Shown piece after piece: positions 26,075 to 35,278 of a stretch of 64,000 nucleotides of DNA. Each line of letters opens with the position of its first letter. Position 1 is the first letter of the stretch. The translations under genes were made by a program, and so were the position numbers. The DNA comes from JACJYM01 sp965230495. Its GTDB lineage: Bacteria > Bacteroidota > Bacteroidia > Chitinophagales > Saprospiraceae. The stretch covers positions 1,550,001 to 1,614,000 of the forward strand of contig OZ246004.1 of the NCBI GenBank assembly GCA_965230495.1, written 5' to 3'. The notes under the pieces were generated by a model, which was not told the origin of the DNA, made no database searches, and saw only the letters and a program-made list of their open reading frames with translations.

Positions 26075-27321
26075 ACGAGATTAAAAATAAAATGTACAAT
26101 CATCAGGAATTCCTAAATACAAATGAGTTATGGAATGAAATTCATCCTAAGTTAAAAACACGAGATAAAAAGTGGCTTCCGTTTTTACTTTTATTTACAG
26201 GATTTACGATATATCTGGTTTATCGAATACTAATTCCACATAACCCTTCTGATATGCTAGCTCCTAGAATCGACTTAAATAAAGAACATCATGAGAATAC
26301 CATTGCCGCAGCTAAAATAAGTTTTGAACCGATTAACAAACAAAACGAAGCTATAACCTCTGGTTTATATAATAGTACTTTACGAGATAAGACTTCTACT
26401 TCAAAAGAAAAGAATCTTTTGGTATCTCAAAACCAAGATGATGAAATAATTCTACCTCCAAATGCGAGGTCTTCCAGATTGATAATGCCACTTGAAACTT
26501 TGACCAATATTGACATATTAGCTCAAAATCTAATTGGAGATGCAACGACTATTCTAATCCAAAAACCTCTATCGATGCCAGAAATTCAAAAAGACATTTT
26601 CAAACTGAATAAGTGGTCTATAGCGATATATTCTGGAATCGCAAAGCCCATAAAAGATCTACAGGTAGTTAATAACTATTGGGGAAATGTTCTAAAATTA
26701 AGATCAGAAGAAGAAACACCTATATACGAGTTCTCCCTTGGAACAAGACTTAAATATGCTTTCAATTCATCACTTTATTTTTCATCAGGTATAGAATACA
26801 GACATATACTTGAACGTAATGAATACATCAATACCATCCATGATACCACATACATTGACCCTAGCTACTTAACTAAGGAAATCACCTATTCAAATGGCTC
26901 AAAAGAATATATATACGCTGCTGCTGAAGTAAAATCAACTACCTTAGGTATAGACACAAGATATTCTAGATTTAAATCTTTCAATCTTCCTATTTCGTTT
27001 GGCTATCAAGTATCATTTGCTCAATGTCATGTTTTTTTTGAAACAGGGCTTACCTTCAATATTAGACATATGGTATCCGGCAGTATTCGACACAACACTT
27101 ATCAAATTCAGAAAAATACTTCTTTCTTTAAAAACAATATAGGATTTGCCTTTCACGCTGCCGGAGGATTTTCATATCAATTGAATAGAAATAATTCCAT
27201 TTCGATGCTGTTCAACTTTCACTCTCAACTCGAAGATATCAACCACGACGAAAACCTTATTAAGCAAAGATATCGCAGTATAGGTACAACGATACGTTAT
27301 GAACGAAGACTTAATTGGTAA
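26056..27321 (+). CDS. membrane-anchored protein with C-terminal beta-barrel-like domain; candidate sigma regulator
   Basis: This 421-residue protein has about 40 cytoplasmic residues (MDRNDLNEIKNKMYNHQEFLNTNELW), one transmembrane helix (WLPFLLLFTGFTIYLVYRIL, residues 38-57), a low-complexity periplasmic stretch, then an outer-membrane-beta-barrel-like segment from about residue 190 (WSIAIYSGIAKPI, FSLGTRLKYAFNSSLYFSSGIEYR, LPISFGYQVSF, VFFETGLTFNIRHM) ending in RYERRLNW. No classic zinc anti-sigma motif is present. The 19-nt overlap with the sigma gene makes an anti-sigma role likely; how a barrel-like part and an inner-membrane helix fit together is unclear. Confidence 0.7.
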   Translation: MDRNDLNEIKNKMYNHQEFLNTNELWNEIHPKLKTRDKKWLPFLLLFTGFTIYLVYRILIPHNPSDMLAPRIDLNKEHHENTIAAAKISFEPINKQNEAITSGLYNSTLRDKTSTSKEKNLLVSQNQDDEIILPPNARSSRLIMPLETLTNIDILAQNLIGDATTILIQKPLSMPEIQKDIFKLNKWSIAIYSGIAKPIKDLQVVNNYWGNVLKLRSEEETPIYEFSLGTRLKYAFNSSLYFSSGIEYRHILERNEYINTIHDTTYIDPSYLTKEITYSNGSKEYIYAAAEVKSTTLGIDTRYSRFKSFNLPISFGYQVSFAQCHVFFETGLTFNIRHMVSGSIRHNTYQIQKNTSFFKNNIGFAFHAAGGFSYQLNRNNSISMLFNFHSQLEDINHDENLIKQRYRSIGTTIRYERRLNW

Positions 27322-29938
27322 TGATCAACTTTTCAAGATATCTGTTTTCTTGTCCTACAAGAATCAGTTGATAAAGACCTGGTGCAAGACTGGATACGTT
27401 TAGTTTTATTTTGTCACTTGTTTTAATTTCACAAAATTGCTGGGCTAACTTACCATGGGTATCTATAATATAAATCTTTGCATTCTTTAAATCATGAGTC
27501 TCGCTTTCAAGCACGATCATATCATTTGCAGGATTAGGATACAATTTTATCAGCTCTCTATTAATATCCGATGTATTGGAGAGTATTACGCTAAAATTAT
27601 GTTCAACCATACAATTGTTTAAATCAATTACTTTAAGTGTGTATTCTCCTTCAAAAATCATATTTGGATCAACCTCAAAACCCCATATCAATTCATATGG
27701 AGGTGTTCCTCCTGTGATTTCCGGATTTGCCATTACGTAACCTCCTGTTGTTTCGATCAGTTCAATATTCACTTCGATTTGATCTGGTTCTTGAAGTATA
27801 ATCGTATCTTTTAAATATTTCGCTGCAGGTTCATATTCCAAATTAATAACATATGTTCCTTTTGGTATATCCTCAAGCGTATCTCCTACTGTACCAATAT
27901 TCCAGTAAACGTTAAGATCTTCTGCCCCTGCACTGTATTCAGCAATAATAGTTCCATCTGAAGCTCCAAAACAAGAAGGCTCCATAATATTATACGATAT
28001 ACTATCCGGCAAACTGGATTCTACATTAATCATCTCACATTTTTGTTTCGATCCGCAAAGGTTATTCTCTATGGTAAGACAGATTTCATAGACTCCTTTT
28101 TCATCGTAAATATGCGTTGGAGATTCTTCTATTGACGTACTCCCATCACCAAATTCCCAGAAGTAAGAGTCCGCATTCTGAGATAAATTTTCAGTAATAA
28201 CCAATTCGTAATCATTGCTTAAATTAAATATTGACATAGGCAAACTAGATATTTCCGTATTGGCCCTAACAGTTACTCCCTGACTTGAATTATAATACGA
28301 TCCACTACCTGATTTTTCTAATCTAATCGCTTTGATCATAAATTCATACTCAATATCTCTTTCTAAGCAAGAGGCTTCAAAAAATGTATCCTGGACATTT
28401 TCAGCAATAAGCTTCCAACTGCTCGAATCCGTTTTTCTAAAAATATGATATCCCAATTCTTCGTCCTCGCTAGGCTTCCAAGTCAATAAAATATTCCCAT
28501 GATTACTCGTTGCCGCTAAATTTGATATGGGAGTCAAGGGATGAAGTCTCAAAGTAGGGTCACCAAGTAGTGCTATGTGAATTTGTCTAGTGCCAAATCC
28601 TGTAGAATAAAAACCTGAAGCATTCTGCGACAACTTAGCACAATAACCTATATGGGTTCCTAATGCCATAGAATGCACATACCAATTTGGTCTTCCTGCC
28701 CACATATTAGCCAAAATATCTCCACTGGCCAATGCAGATCTGAGAAAATTATTTTGACTATCCCAATCTCCAAAATAACTGCCAAAGTTCATGGTAAATA
28801 TAGATTTCAGTTCTTTAGAAGCCCATAAGTTCTGAGTAGTTCCTACACCTGAACAACTCGTATAGCTGCCTCCACCACAGGCGTAAGAAAATAAATAATC
28901 TTCTGTTTCGAGCGTTATATCGTAATTTCCCACTTCTACATTATCTCCACCAAACATTGGCACAAAGTTTCTCCATCCATTTTGTCCAAATCCTTCTGCA
29001 AAATTGGCAAAATTGTTTTCAACAATTCCTCTTCTATTAAGCTTTCTGAGGCCATTTCTAAAAGCATGATTTTTGTCCAAATACTTTCTTGTAAGTTCCA
29101 CTTTATTATCAGAAAAGGCCGGTAAATCATGAAAATCTACTCTTCCAACCTCTAATTCTATATCACTAGGAATGATAGTCTGATCATACTTCCCATCTCC
29201 CGGGGTATTTCTATTTTTTACTCTTGAAGCTGTAGCATTGTTAACACTGTTATCTGTCCAAACCCCATCCATGTCCCCATAATAAAGATCCGCGGCCCAT
29301 GCCCCTTGGTGATTAGTATGTCCATCGATCGCGTTATTTCCTGAATAAGGGACTGGAATATGACCCAACAAAAATACTGATTGCGACAATTCATAGGACT
29401 CTGAATACCAATTCTGTATAATAGTTTTTACCTGATCTACTCCCTCATCCAAAATATAGACTTCTTCAACATCCCAACCATCCATTCTCATATCTTCCAT
29501 TAATCTTTTTATCTCAAATTCCAATTGTAATTTAAAACTAGATTCAATAACTAAAAGACATCTTCCCCTATCATGAATTAATGGTAACTCAACTCCGAAA
29601 TTCAAAAAACCCACTCCTTCCGGACTGGTTTGTCCTAAAAATTTTTCGAATTTATATTCAAACAACTTACCCTTTTGGAAGTTTTCTACTATAAAACTAT
29701 CTACATTTCCTCCTATTGAAGCTATGTTTTCTGAAGTTAGGAATGGTTCATATACTACTTCTTCAATATCATATTTTGTGGCATTCCCATCATTTAGAAT
29801 TTTAATGACAGCCTCATTACTATCTTCGTTGAAACTAAACCATGCCGGAACTGATTTTTTTAAATCATTAGCGACTTGTCCATATGAATCCGTGGAGATT
29901 AAATAAAGAAGTGATAAAAGTAAATATTTTTTCATCAT
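27311..29938 (-). CDS. T9SS type A secreted protein with gingipain-like (C25-like) and PKD domains
   Basis: This 875-residue secreted protein has a Sec signal (ending DSYGQ). Residues 120-475 look like a caspase/gingipain fold: VFLLGHIPVPYSG carries a possible catalytic His; WAADLYYGDMDGVWTD, ELEVGRVDFHDLPAF, and a Cys-rich strand SYACGGGSYTSCSGVG carries possible nucleophile cysteines; ALLGDPTLRLHP closes the domain. An Fn3 domain follows (about 475-560), then a PKD domain (YFWEFGDGSTSIEESPTHIY near 585) and a SprB-like segment (SCFGASDGTIIAEYSAG). The T9SS type A sorting domain is clear: LYPNPANDMIVLES ... LAPGLYQLIL ... LEKLIITN. It could be a surface cysteine protease; catalytic residues were not verified. 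Confidence 0.85.
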   Translation of the reverse strand: MMKKYLLLSLLYLISTDSYGQVANDLKKSVPAWFSFNEDSNEAVIKILNDGNATKYDIEEVVYEPFLTSENIASIGGNVDSFIVENFQKGKLFEYKFEKFLGQTSPEGVGFLNFGVELPLIHDRGRCLLVIESSFKLQLEFEIKRLMEDMRMDGWDVEEVYILDEGVDQVKTIIQNWYSESYELSQSVFLLGHIPVPYSGNNAIDGHTNHQGAWAADLYYGDMDGVWTDNSVNNATASRVKNRNTPGDGKYDQTIIPSDIELEVGRVDFHDLPAFSDNKVELTRKYLDKNHAFRNGLRKLNRRGIVENNFANFAEGFGQNGWRNFVPMFGGDNVEVGNYDITLETEDYLFSYACGGGSYTSCSGVGTTQNLWASKELKSIFTMNFGSYFGDWDSQNNFLRSALASGDILANMWAGRPNWYVHSMALGTHIGYCAKLSQNASGFYSTGFGTRQIHIALLGDPTLRLHPLTPISNLAATSNHGNILLTWKPSEDEELGYHIFRKTDSSSWKLIAENVQDTFFEASCLERDIEYEFMIKAIRLEKSGSGSYYNSSQGVTVRANTEISSLPMSIFNLSNDYELVITENLSQNADSYFWEFGDGSTSIEESPTHIYDEKGVYEICLTIENNLCGSKQKCEMINVESSLPDSISYNIMEPSCFGASDGTIIAEYSAGAEDLNVYWNIGTVGDTLEDIPKGTYVINLEYEPAAKYLKDTIILQEPDQIEVNIELIETTGGYVMANPEITGGTPPYELIWGFEVDPNMIFEGEYTLKVIDLNNCMVEHNFSVILSNTSDINRELIKLYPNPANDMIVLESETHDLKNAKIYIIDTHGKLAQQFCEIKTSDKIKLNVSSLAPGLYQLILVGQENRYLEKLIITN

Positions 29939-30152
29939 AGTCGATTTATGTCAAACAATCCACTTCAAAGCCCAATATGACCGTAATATACTGATTTTTA
30001 GTTTTTTGATTTTATAGTTCGGTATACTAAAACCCTACTTATATTATCTGTGATTATCCACTAGAAGCCTTAAAAGACAATTTGTAAATAATTATTTGCC
30101 TTTTTAGTACAATGACTTTATCTTACCACAACAAAAGAAACAAAATAATTAG

Positions 30153-32840
30153 GTGAAGAGATATTCATTATTAATTCTACTTCTTGCTGTATTAAATAAT
30201 TTGTCCGCTACCCATAACCGATCTGGAGAAATCACATATGTACAATTAGATCCACTCACGATAAGAGTAACAGTAACAACTTATACTAAGACCAGCAGCT
30301 CTTCAGCAGATAGGGACAGCCTTGAGTTGTTTTGGGGAGACGGTACAAGTGAATTTATTCAAAGAACAAAAGAAGTCGCCCTTCCTGACGATATTAAAAT
30401 CAATACCTATCAAGCAGACCATACTTATCCCGGCAGGGCTTCTTATACCATTTATTTTGAGGACCCTAATAGAATAGCTAATATTTTGAATGTGAATTGG
30501 CCCAAATCAGTTGATGTTCCCTTTTTTCTCAGTACAACTTTGACTCTTTTAGACAATCAATTTCAAGGTTTAAATAGTAGTGCTGTATTGTTACAACCAC
30601 CAATTGATTTTGCATGTGTGGGAGAAGTATTTATTCATAATCCCAATGCTTACGATCCTGATGGAGATTCACTTGCATTTGAGTTAACTTCTCCTCTAAT
30701 GTCTGAGAATGAAGTAGTTGATAATTATGTATATCCGGATCAAATACTTCCTGGGGCAAATAATCAAATAGATTTGGATCCATTAACAGGAAGCTTTACA
30801 TGGAATGCCCCTCAAAGACAGGGTGAGTATAATATAGCTATATTGATTAAGGAATATAGACAAGGCTTGCTTATCAATACCATTATAAGGGATATGCAAA
30901 TATTAGTAAGACCTTGTGATAATAACCCACCAGAAATAGATGTCATTGATGAAATCTGTATACTAGCTGGGGAAAAAATTGACATTACCGTAACGGTAGA
31001 TGATCCCGACATTGGTCAAAAAGTAGGTCTTTTTGCTTCAGGTGGACCTTTTGTCGTCAGAAGAGATTCAGCAATACTCGTCAATGACTCCATGTTTCTT
31101 GAACCAAAATATGAAGCGAGGTTTGAATGGCAAACTAATTGCAATCATATATCCGATCAATACTACCAAGTCGTTTTTAGAGCTGTTGATGATTATCTCA
31201 ATGATACATTTGGACTGGCAACTCTAAAAACGTTAAGAATAAAAGTAGTTGGGCCTCCTCCTGAAAACTTAGTCGCAGAAACAGATCAAAATGCAATTAA
31301 TTTAAGTTGGGATTTGCCTTATAGTTGTGAATTGGCTGAGGATGAATTTTTCAGAGGTTTTTCCGTGTGGAGAAAACTGAATAGTCAGAATATTCAGTAC
31401 GATAGTTGCCGAAATGGCTTGGACGGTCAAGGATATCAAATAATTAAGTTTATTACCAAAGAAAATGATGGCATCAATTATACGTACAGAGATGAAGAAG
31501 TAGAGCATGGAAATATATATTGTTATCGTGTTCTTGCAGAGTTTGCAAAACTCTCAGGGACGGGGCAACCTTTTAATAAAGTGTCTAGTCTTCCGTCCAA
31601 TGAAAGTTGCGATATATTAAGACAAGATTTTCCTCTTTTGACAAATGTATCTGTCCTTGAAACCGACGAATCTAATGGCGAAATATATGTTTCTTGGATA
31701 AAACCTGATGCGAACGAACTGGACACTATTACTAATGGGCCTCCCTATGTATATGAGCTCTGGAGAAACAGTTCTATAAATGCTGAGTTCCAGCTCGTGT
31801 CAAATGCCACCATTGTACAAAATAGCTTTGGAAGCCAGACAGAAGAATTTACTTTCATAGACAAGCAATTAAACACATCAGATTTACAGTATAACTATGA
31901 AGTAAGATTTTATAGTAGTGTGATTGGTGAGGTTTTTAGTATGTCTCCTGAAGCTTCAAGTATTTATCTCGTTATCGACCCTTCCGATATGTCCAATATT
32001 CTAAATTGGAATGTAAATACCCCATGGACTAATTTTAATTATGATATCTACAGACTCGATGACTTAGGAAATTATATTAAAATTGACAGTACAAATCAAA
32101 ATTCATATACAGATGAAGGGCTGGAAAATGGCAGGGCATATTGTTATTTCGTAAAAAGCTTTGGATCATATAATCTTATTAACATAAGAGCTCCTTTAGA
32201 AAACGACTCTCAAGAAAGCTGTGATTCTCCTATTGATGATGTACCTCCTTGTACCCCTACCCTAGAAATTACCAATCTCTGCGATGATAACAACGGTGAG
32301 CCTATAGATGAGGTATATAACCAACTTCTATGGAATATTTCTTGTGTGGAGCCTATGGCCTCCTTTAACATATATTATAGTGAGTTCGAAAATCAAGAAT
32401 TTGTGCTTATTGAAAATATTAAGAATTCATTTGAATATTTGCATTTCTCCCAGAATGCTTCTTTATCAGGATGTTATTATATAACCGCTATTGACAGTTT
32501 AGGAAATGAAAGTATGCCTAGCAATACCATTTGCAAGGAAAACTGTCCGCTTTACGAATTACCCAACACCTTTACTCCTAATGGTGATGAATTTAACGAA
32601 ACATTCATACCCAGAATTAACAGATTCGTTAGTCGTATTGACTTACAAGTATTCAATACTTGGGGAAATAAAGTTTTCGAAACTGAGGATCCCTTAATTA
32701 ATTGGGATGGAAAAAACTCATCAGGACAACAACTTTCTCATGGTACATATTATTATACATGTAGAGTTTTTTATCAGTCCATAGATGGAGAAGTCGAGTC
32801 GACTGATTTGCTAAGAGGACATATTAATATTTTGGAGTAA
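30153..32840 (+). CDS. large secreted protein with T9SS type B (gliding-associated) C-terminal domain
   Basis: This 895-residue protein starts at a GTG (MKRYSLLILLLAVLNNLSA, a good signal peptide). The body has many beta-rich repeats: an N-terminal part with ELFWGDGTSEFI, PAYDPDGDSLAFEL-type cadherin-like sequence (residues 165-260), and Fn3 domains (residues 380-740, e.g. NLVAETDQNAINLSWDLP, VYELWRNSS). The end is a textbook type B domain: LPNTFTPNGDEFNETFIP, LQVFNTWGNKVFET, NWDGKNSSGQQLSHGTYYY. Type B proteins are secreted by T9SS and usually held at the surface with a gliding-associated partner. It overlaps the next gene by one base (TAATG). Confidence 0.9.
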   Translation: MKRYSLLILLLAVLNNLSATHNRSGEITYVQLDPLTIRVTVTTYTKTSSSSADRDSLELFWGDGTSEFIQRTKEVALPDDIKINTYQADHTYPGRASYTIYFEDPNRIANILNVNWPKSVDVPFFLSTTLTLLDNQFQGLNSSAVLLQPPIDFACVGEVFIHNPNAYDPDGDSLAFELTSPLMSENEVVDNYVYPDQILPGANNQIDLDPLTGSFTWNAPQRQGEYNIAILIKEYRQGLLINTIIRDMQILVRPCDNNPPEIDVIDEICILAGEKIDITVTVDDPDIGQKVGLFASGGPFVVRRDSAILVNDSMFLEPKYEARFEWQTNCNHISDQYYQVVFRAVDDYLNDTFGLATLKTLRIKVVGPPPENLVAETDQNAINLSWDLPYSCELAEDEFFRGFSVWRKLNSQNIQYDSCRNGLDGQGYQIIKFITKENDGINYTYRDEEVEHGNIYCYRVLAEFAKLSGTGQPFNKVSSLPSNESCDILRQDFPLLTNVSVLETDESNGEIYVSWIKPDANELDTITNGPPYVYELWRNSSINAEFQLVSNATIVQNSFGSQTEEFTFIDKQLNTSDLQYNYEVRFYSSVIGEVFSMSPEASSIYLVIDPSDMSNILNWNVNTPWTNFNYDIYRLDDLGNYIKIDSTNQNSYTDEGLENGRAYCYFVKSFGSYNLINIRAPLENDSQESCDSPIDDVPPCTPTLEITNLCDDNNGEPIDEVYNQLLWNISCVEPMASFNIYYSEFENQEFVLIENIKNSFEYLHFSQNASLSGCYYITAIDSLGNESMPSNTICKENCPLYELPNTFTPNGDEFNETFIPRINRFVSRIDLQVFNTWGNKVFETEDPLINWDGKNSSGQQLSHGTYYYTCRVFYQSIDGEVESTDLLRGHINILE

Positions 32841-33439
32841 TGTTTACAGGAATAATAGAAAAATTAGGGAAGGTAAAGAATATCACTAAAGATGGGACCA
32901 ATTTGCATTTTACCATATCTTCAGGTTTAGAATCGGAGTTATATATTGATCAAAGTATAGCTCATAATGGCGTCTGTTTGACTGTTGTTGAGATTACTGA
33001 AGATAACTATGTTGTTACTGCAATCGAAGAAAGTATTTTAAAATCCAACCTCCAGAATTGGCAAGTAGGTACGAAAGTAAACTTAGAAAGATGTATGACT
33101 CCTGACAAAAGGCTCGATGGTCATTTTGTACAAGGTCATGTGGACACCACCAGTGTTTGTACCAATATATCTTCAGTGGATGGTAGTTGGTATTTTACTT
33201 TCAGGATTCCAGATGGAGGTTATGAATTGATAGTTGACAAAGGTTCTATTTGTATAAATGGAACAAGCCTAACAGTAATACTCGTCGATGACCATCATTT
33301 TAAAGTTGCCATTATCCCATATACTTATCAACATACCAATTTCCATACTATTCAAGTCGGAGATCAGGTAAATATAGAGTATGATATCCTAGGCAAATAT
33401 GTAAATAGGATTATGAAAAAGAGAGAAAGTAGTTCATAA
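32840..33439 (+). CDS. ribE: riboflavin synthase alpha subunit
   Basis: This 199-residue enzyme has the two lumazine-binding repeats of riboflavin synthase: MFTGIIEKLGKV at the start, CMTPDKRLDGHFVQGHVDTT at the beginning of the second repeat, and GSICINGTSLTV with IPYTYQHTNF. It makes riboflavin from two molecules of 6,7-dimethyl-8-ribityllumazine. The start ATG shares its A with the stop of the T9SS type B gene. It is the last core gene before the ssrA-linked island, and in an unoccupied chromosome it would lie next to the tmRNA end. Confidence 0.97.
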   Translation: MFTGIIEKLGKVKNITKDGTNLHFTISSGLESELYIDQSIAHNGVCLTVVEITEDNYVVTAIEESILKSNLQNWQVGTKVNLERCMTPDKRLDGHFVQGHVDTTSVCTNISSVDGSWYFTFRIPDGGYELIVDKGSICINGTSLTVILVDDHHFKVAIIPYTYQHTNFHTIQVGDQVNIEYDILGKYVNRIMKKRESSS

Positions 33440-33478
33440 ATTTGAGGTGAATTCTAGTTTCACTGTTCCCCTAAGCAT

Positions 33479-33526
33479 CACTATTTAACCAGATCCTATA
33501 ATGATGTCCACGGGGTTCAAATAGTG
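33479..33526. repeat. inverted repeat around the left attachment site
   Basis: CACTATTTAACC (33479-33490) and GGTTCAAATAGTG (33514-33526) are inverted copies differing by one inserted C. On the minus strand this forms a hairpin starting exactly at the end of the ssrA-derived repeat. In an unoccupied chromosome it would lie directly after the tmRNA 3' end, so it may be the original ssrA processing/termination hairpin. Confidence 0.55.
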
Positions 33527-33538
33527 GAGCCGCCGGGA
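33519..33538 (-). other. left attachment site (attR/attL copy) of the ssrA island
   Basis: The 20-bp sequence AAATAGTGGAGCCGCCGGGA is identical to 58873-58892, where it holds the last 14 nt of tmRNA plus 6 nt downstream. Here it has no tmRNA around it. It therefore marks the far boundary of an element inserted at the tmRNA 3' end. Confidence 0.85.
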
Positions 33539-33596
33539 CTACATTATTCGAGTATAAAATATTGATTTAGAGCTACTTACAACTTGCTAAAAAATT

Positions 33597-33606
33597 ATTT
33601 GCACGA
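33597..33606 (+). repeat. possible integrase arm site (ATTTGCACGA) near left end
   Basis: ATTTGCACGA lies about 60 nt inside the left attachment site. The same 10-mer occurs at 58699-58708, and ATTTGCACGG at 58722-58731, close to the right attachment site and upstream of the integrase start. Copies near both ends are what arm-type integrase binding sites look like. The count is small, so this is inference. Confidence 0.45.
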
Positions 33607-33625
33607 TTTACAATAAGAAACAATA

Positions 33626-34015
33626 TCTTTTCTTCTACTTCCGTAGCTGGTTTGTCAATTCTAAACAAATAGCCCAATATTAAAACCACTAGAGAAAAAT
33701 TGTCATGTTTCGGGTTCGGAATCATCAGTATTACTTAGCAAAAAGAATTTATATTGGCACTTAAATATCAGTATAGCTTTCAGAAGCTAGTTCTATACCC
33801 TATCCAATACTAATCCAACTCATTGATACTTAAATCAACTAGAACGAAATCTACTTCAACAATATTTGCAAAGATCTGAGTTCTCCTAAACCCAATAGTT
33901 GGATTTACATAGAAATACCTTTGTTGTAGTTATTATTGATTGTATTAAATTGGGTATTAAGATTGGTATCCATATAATCTCCTTTGATTTGATATCCCAA
34001 ATCATCTCGACCTCA
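33626..34015 (-). pseudogene. decayed duplicate of the beta-barrel gene at 35279-35890
   Basis: Read on the minus strand, this stretch matches the C-terminal two thirds of the intact barrel gene (residues about 68-203): it has recognisable versions of the KGDYMDANLNIQFNTINN segment, the Y-rich strand and the LRIDKQPTEV-like end. It is interrupted by frameshifts and stops, has lost the N-terminal third and signal peptide, and is not translatable. Similarity by eye is high at the two ends and lower in the middle. It documents an old duplication inside the island. Confidence 0.8.
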
Positions 34016-34059
34016 AATCACACCTGCTTATGCTTAGAATAAGTATCTCAGTTGAACCA

Positions 34060-35256
34060 TTATAATTTAATAAATTTCCCCATCGAGATATGACCATCCT
34101 CATTAACAAGCTTAATCGTATATTGTCCTGATCGTAGTCCTTTCACATTGATGTATTTATCGGAAAGGAATATATCTCCTTTTACAAGCTTACCATTGAT
34201 GTTAAAAATTTGGGCATTGGTGAATTTACTATCTGAATCTATCGTAAGCAAAGAATGAGTTGGATTTGGGAAAATAGCTAAACCTATCTTCAGATGATTT
34301 TCTAAACTTGACACTTTCTCATTCATCCAAAGAACTTTTGAGCCAATATTTCCTACCATTATAATTTGATTATCATAGTGTTCTAAAGCAAATATTTGTG
34401 ATGGAATTTCGTCAAATTCCGAATTGAAATATTCCATTGTTGAACTCCCATCCCATTTTCGTAAGCCTTTAAATAACTCAGTCATCCATAAATGTCCCTT
34501 ATCGTCAATAAGAGTTTTAACAATGTGATTCTTTCCTCCTGAAACATTTGACATGTCTTCCCATTGGTTATTCCTAAATCTTTTTATCCCTTTCCAAGTA
34601 GAAAACCAAAGATTACCAGATGTATCTTCGATAATGTCATTCACCCATGATTGAAATCCTAAAATGTTATCCAAATCAAATTTCGTCCAACTAAAACCAT
34701 CGTATCTAAATACAAAATTTTTAGCAGCTGCCCAAACGTTGTCTTGGGAATCAATAAATAATACTTCTATATATTCATGATTAATAACACCGTTCTCCGT
34801 ATGATTGGAAAAAATATTTCCATCAAAAGATATAATTTCTCCGTTATCATTTATGATCCAAACTTTACCCTTTAATTCAACTTCTATTTCATAAAGAAAA
34901 TCATTTCTTATCCCACTATTATCGGTATTATAAACCTCCCAGCTGTCATTTCTATAAATATATAGTCCGTTACCTTCAGTAGCTACATAAATATTATCAT
35001 CATTATCAAAAGTAAATTCTCGAATATCAGATCCTTCTATATCCGGCAACACCATTTCTGTCCATTTCTCTTCAATTCTTTGATATAGTTTACCCGTTTC
35101 GGAACATACCCATAAATTTTCATTAGAGTCATACTCTAAAAACCATAAAAACGGCCATTTCTCATTTTCATTTGGATATTCTGAATGAAATGATGGAGAT
35201 TGTGCATATATACAAAATCCCCAGCAATAGAAAAATACAGAAATAATGTGTCTCAT
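34060..35256 (-). CDS. secreted beta-propeller protein with T9SS type A domain
   Basis: This 398-residue protein has a signal peptide (ending GFCIYAQ) and repeats of the two-component-regulator propeller type: WFLEYDSNENLWVCSETGKLYQ, FTFDNDDNIYVATEGNGLYIY, IEDTSGNLWFSTWKGIKRF, LIDDKGHLWMTELFKGLRKW. Each is the pattern (D)xxGNLW(x)xTxxGLxxF. The C-terminal 75 residues are a T9SS type A sorting domain: IFPNPTHSLLTID and LRSGQYTIKLVNEDG. It has no kinase part, so it is probably a surface binding protein. A protein of the same architecture but larger lies just outside the island at 59389. Confidence 0.85.
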   Translation of the reverse strand: MRHIISVFFYCWGFCIYAQSPSFHSEYPNENEKWPFLWFLEYDSNENLWVCSETGKLYQRIEEKWTEMVLPDIEGSDIREFTFDNDDNIYVATEGNGLYIYRNDSWEVYNTDNSGIRNDFLYEIEVELKGKVWIINDNGEIISFDGNIFSNHTENGVINHEYIEVLFIDSQDNVWAAAKNFVFRYDGFSWTKFDLDNILGFQSWVNDIIEDTSGNLWFSTWKGIKRFRNNQWEDMSNVSGGKNHIVKTLIDDKGHLWMTELFKGLRKWDGSSTMEYFNSEFDEIPSQIFALEHYDNQIIMVGNIGSKVLWMNEKVSSLENHLKIGLAIFPNPTHSLLTIDSDSKFTNAQIFNINGKLVKGDIFLSDKYINVKGLRSGQYTIKLVNEDGHISMGKFIKL

Positions 35257-35278
35257 TTAGATAATTTTCAAACTATTA

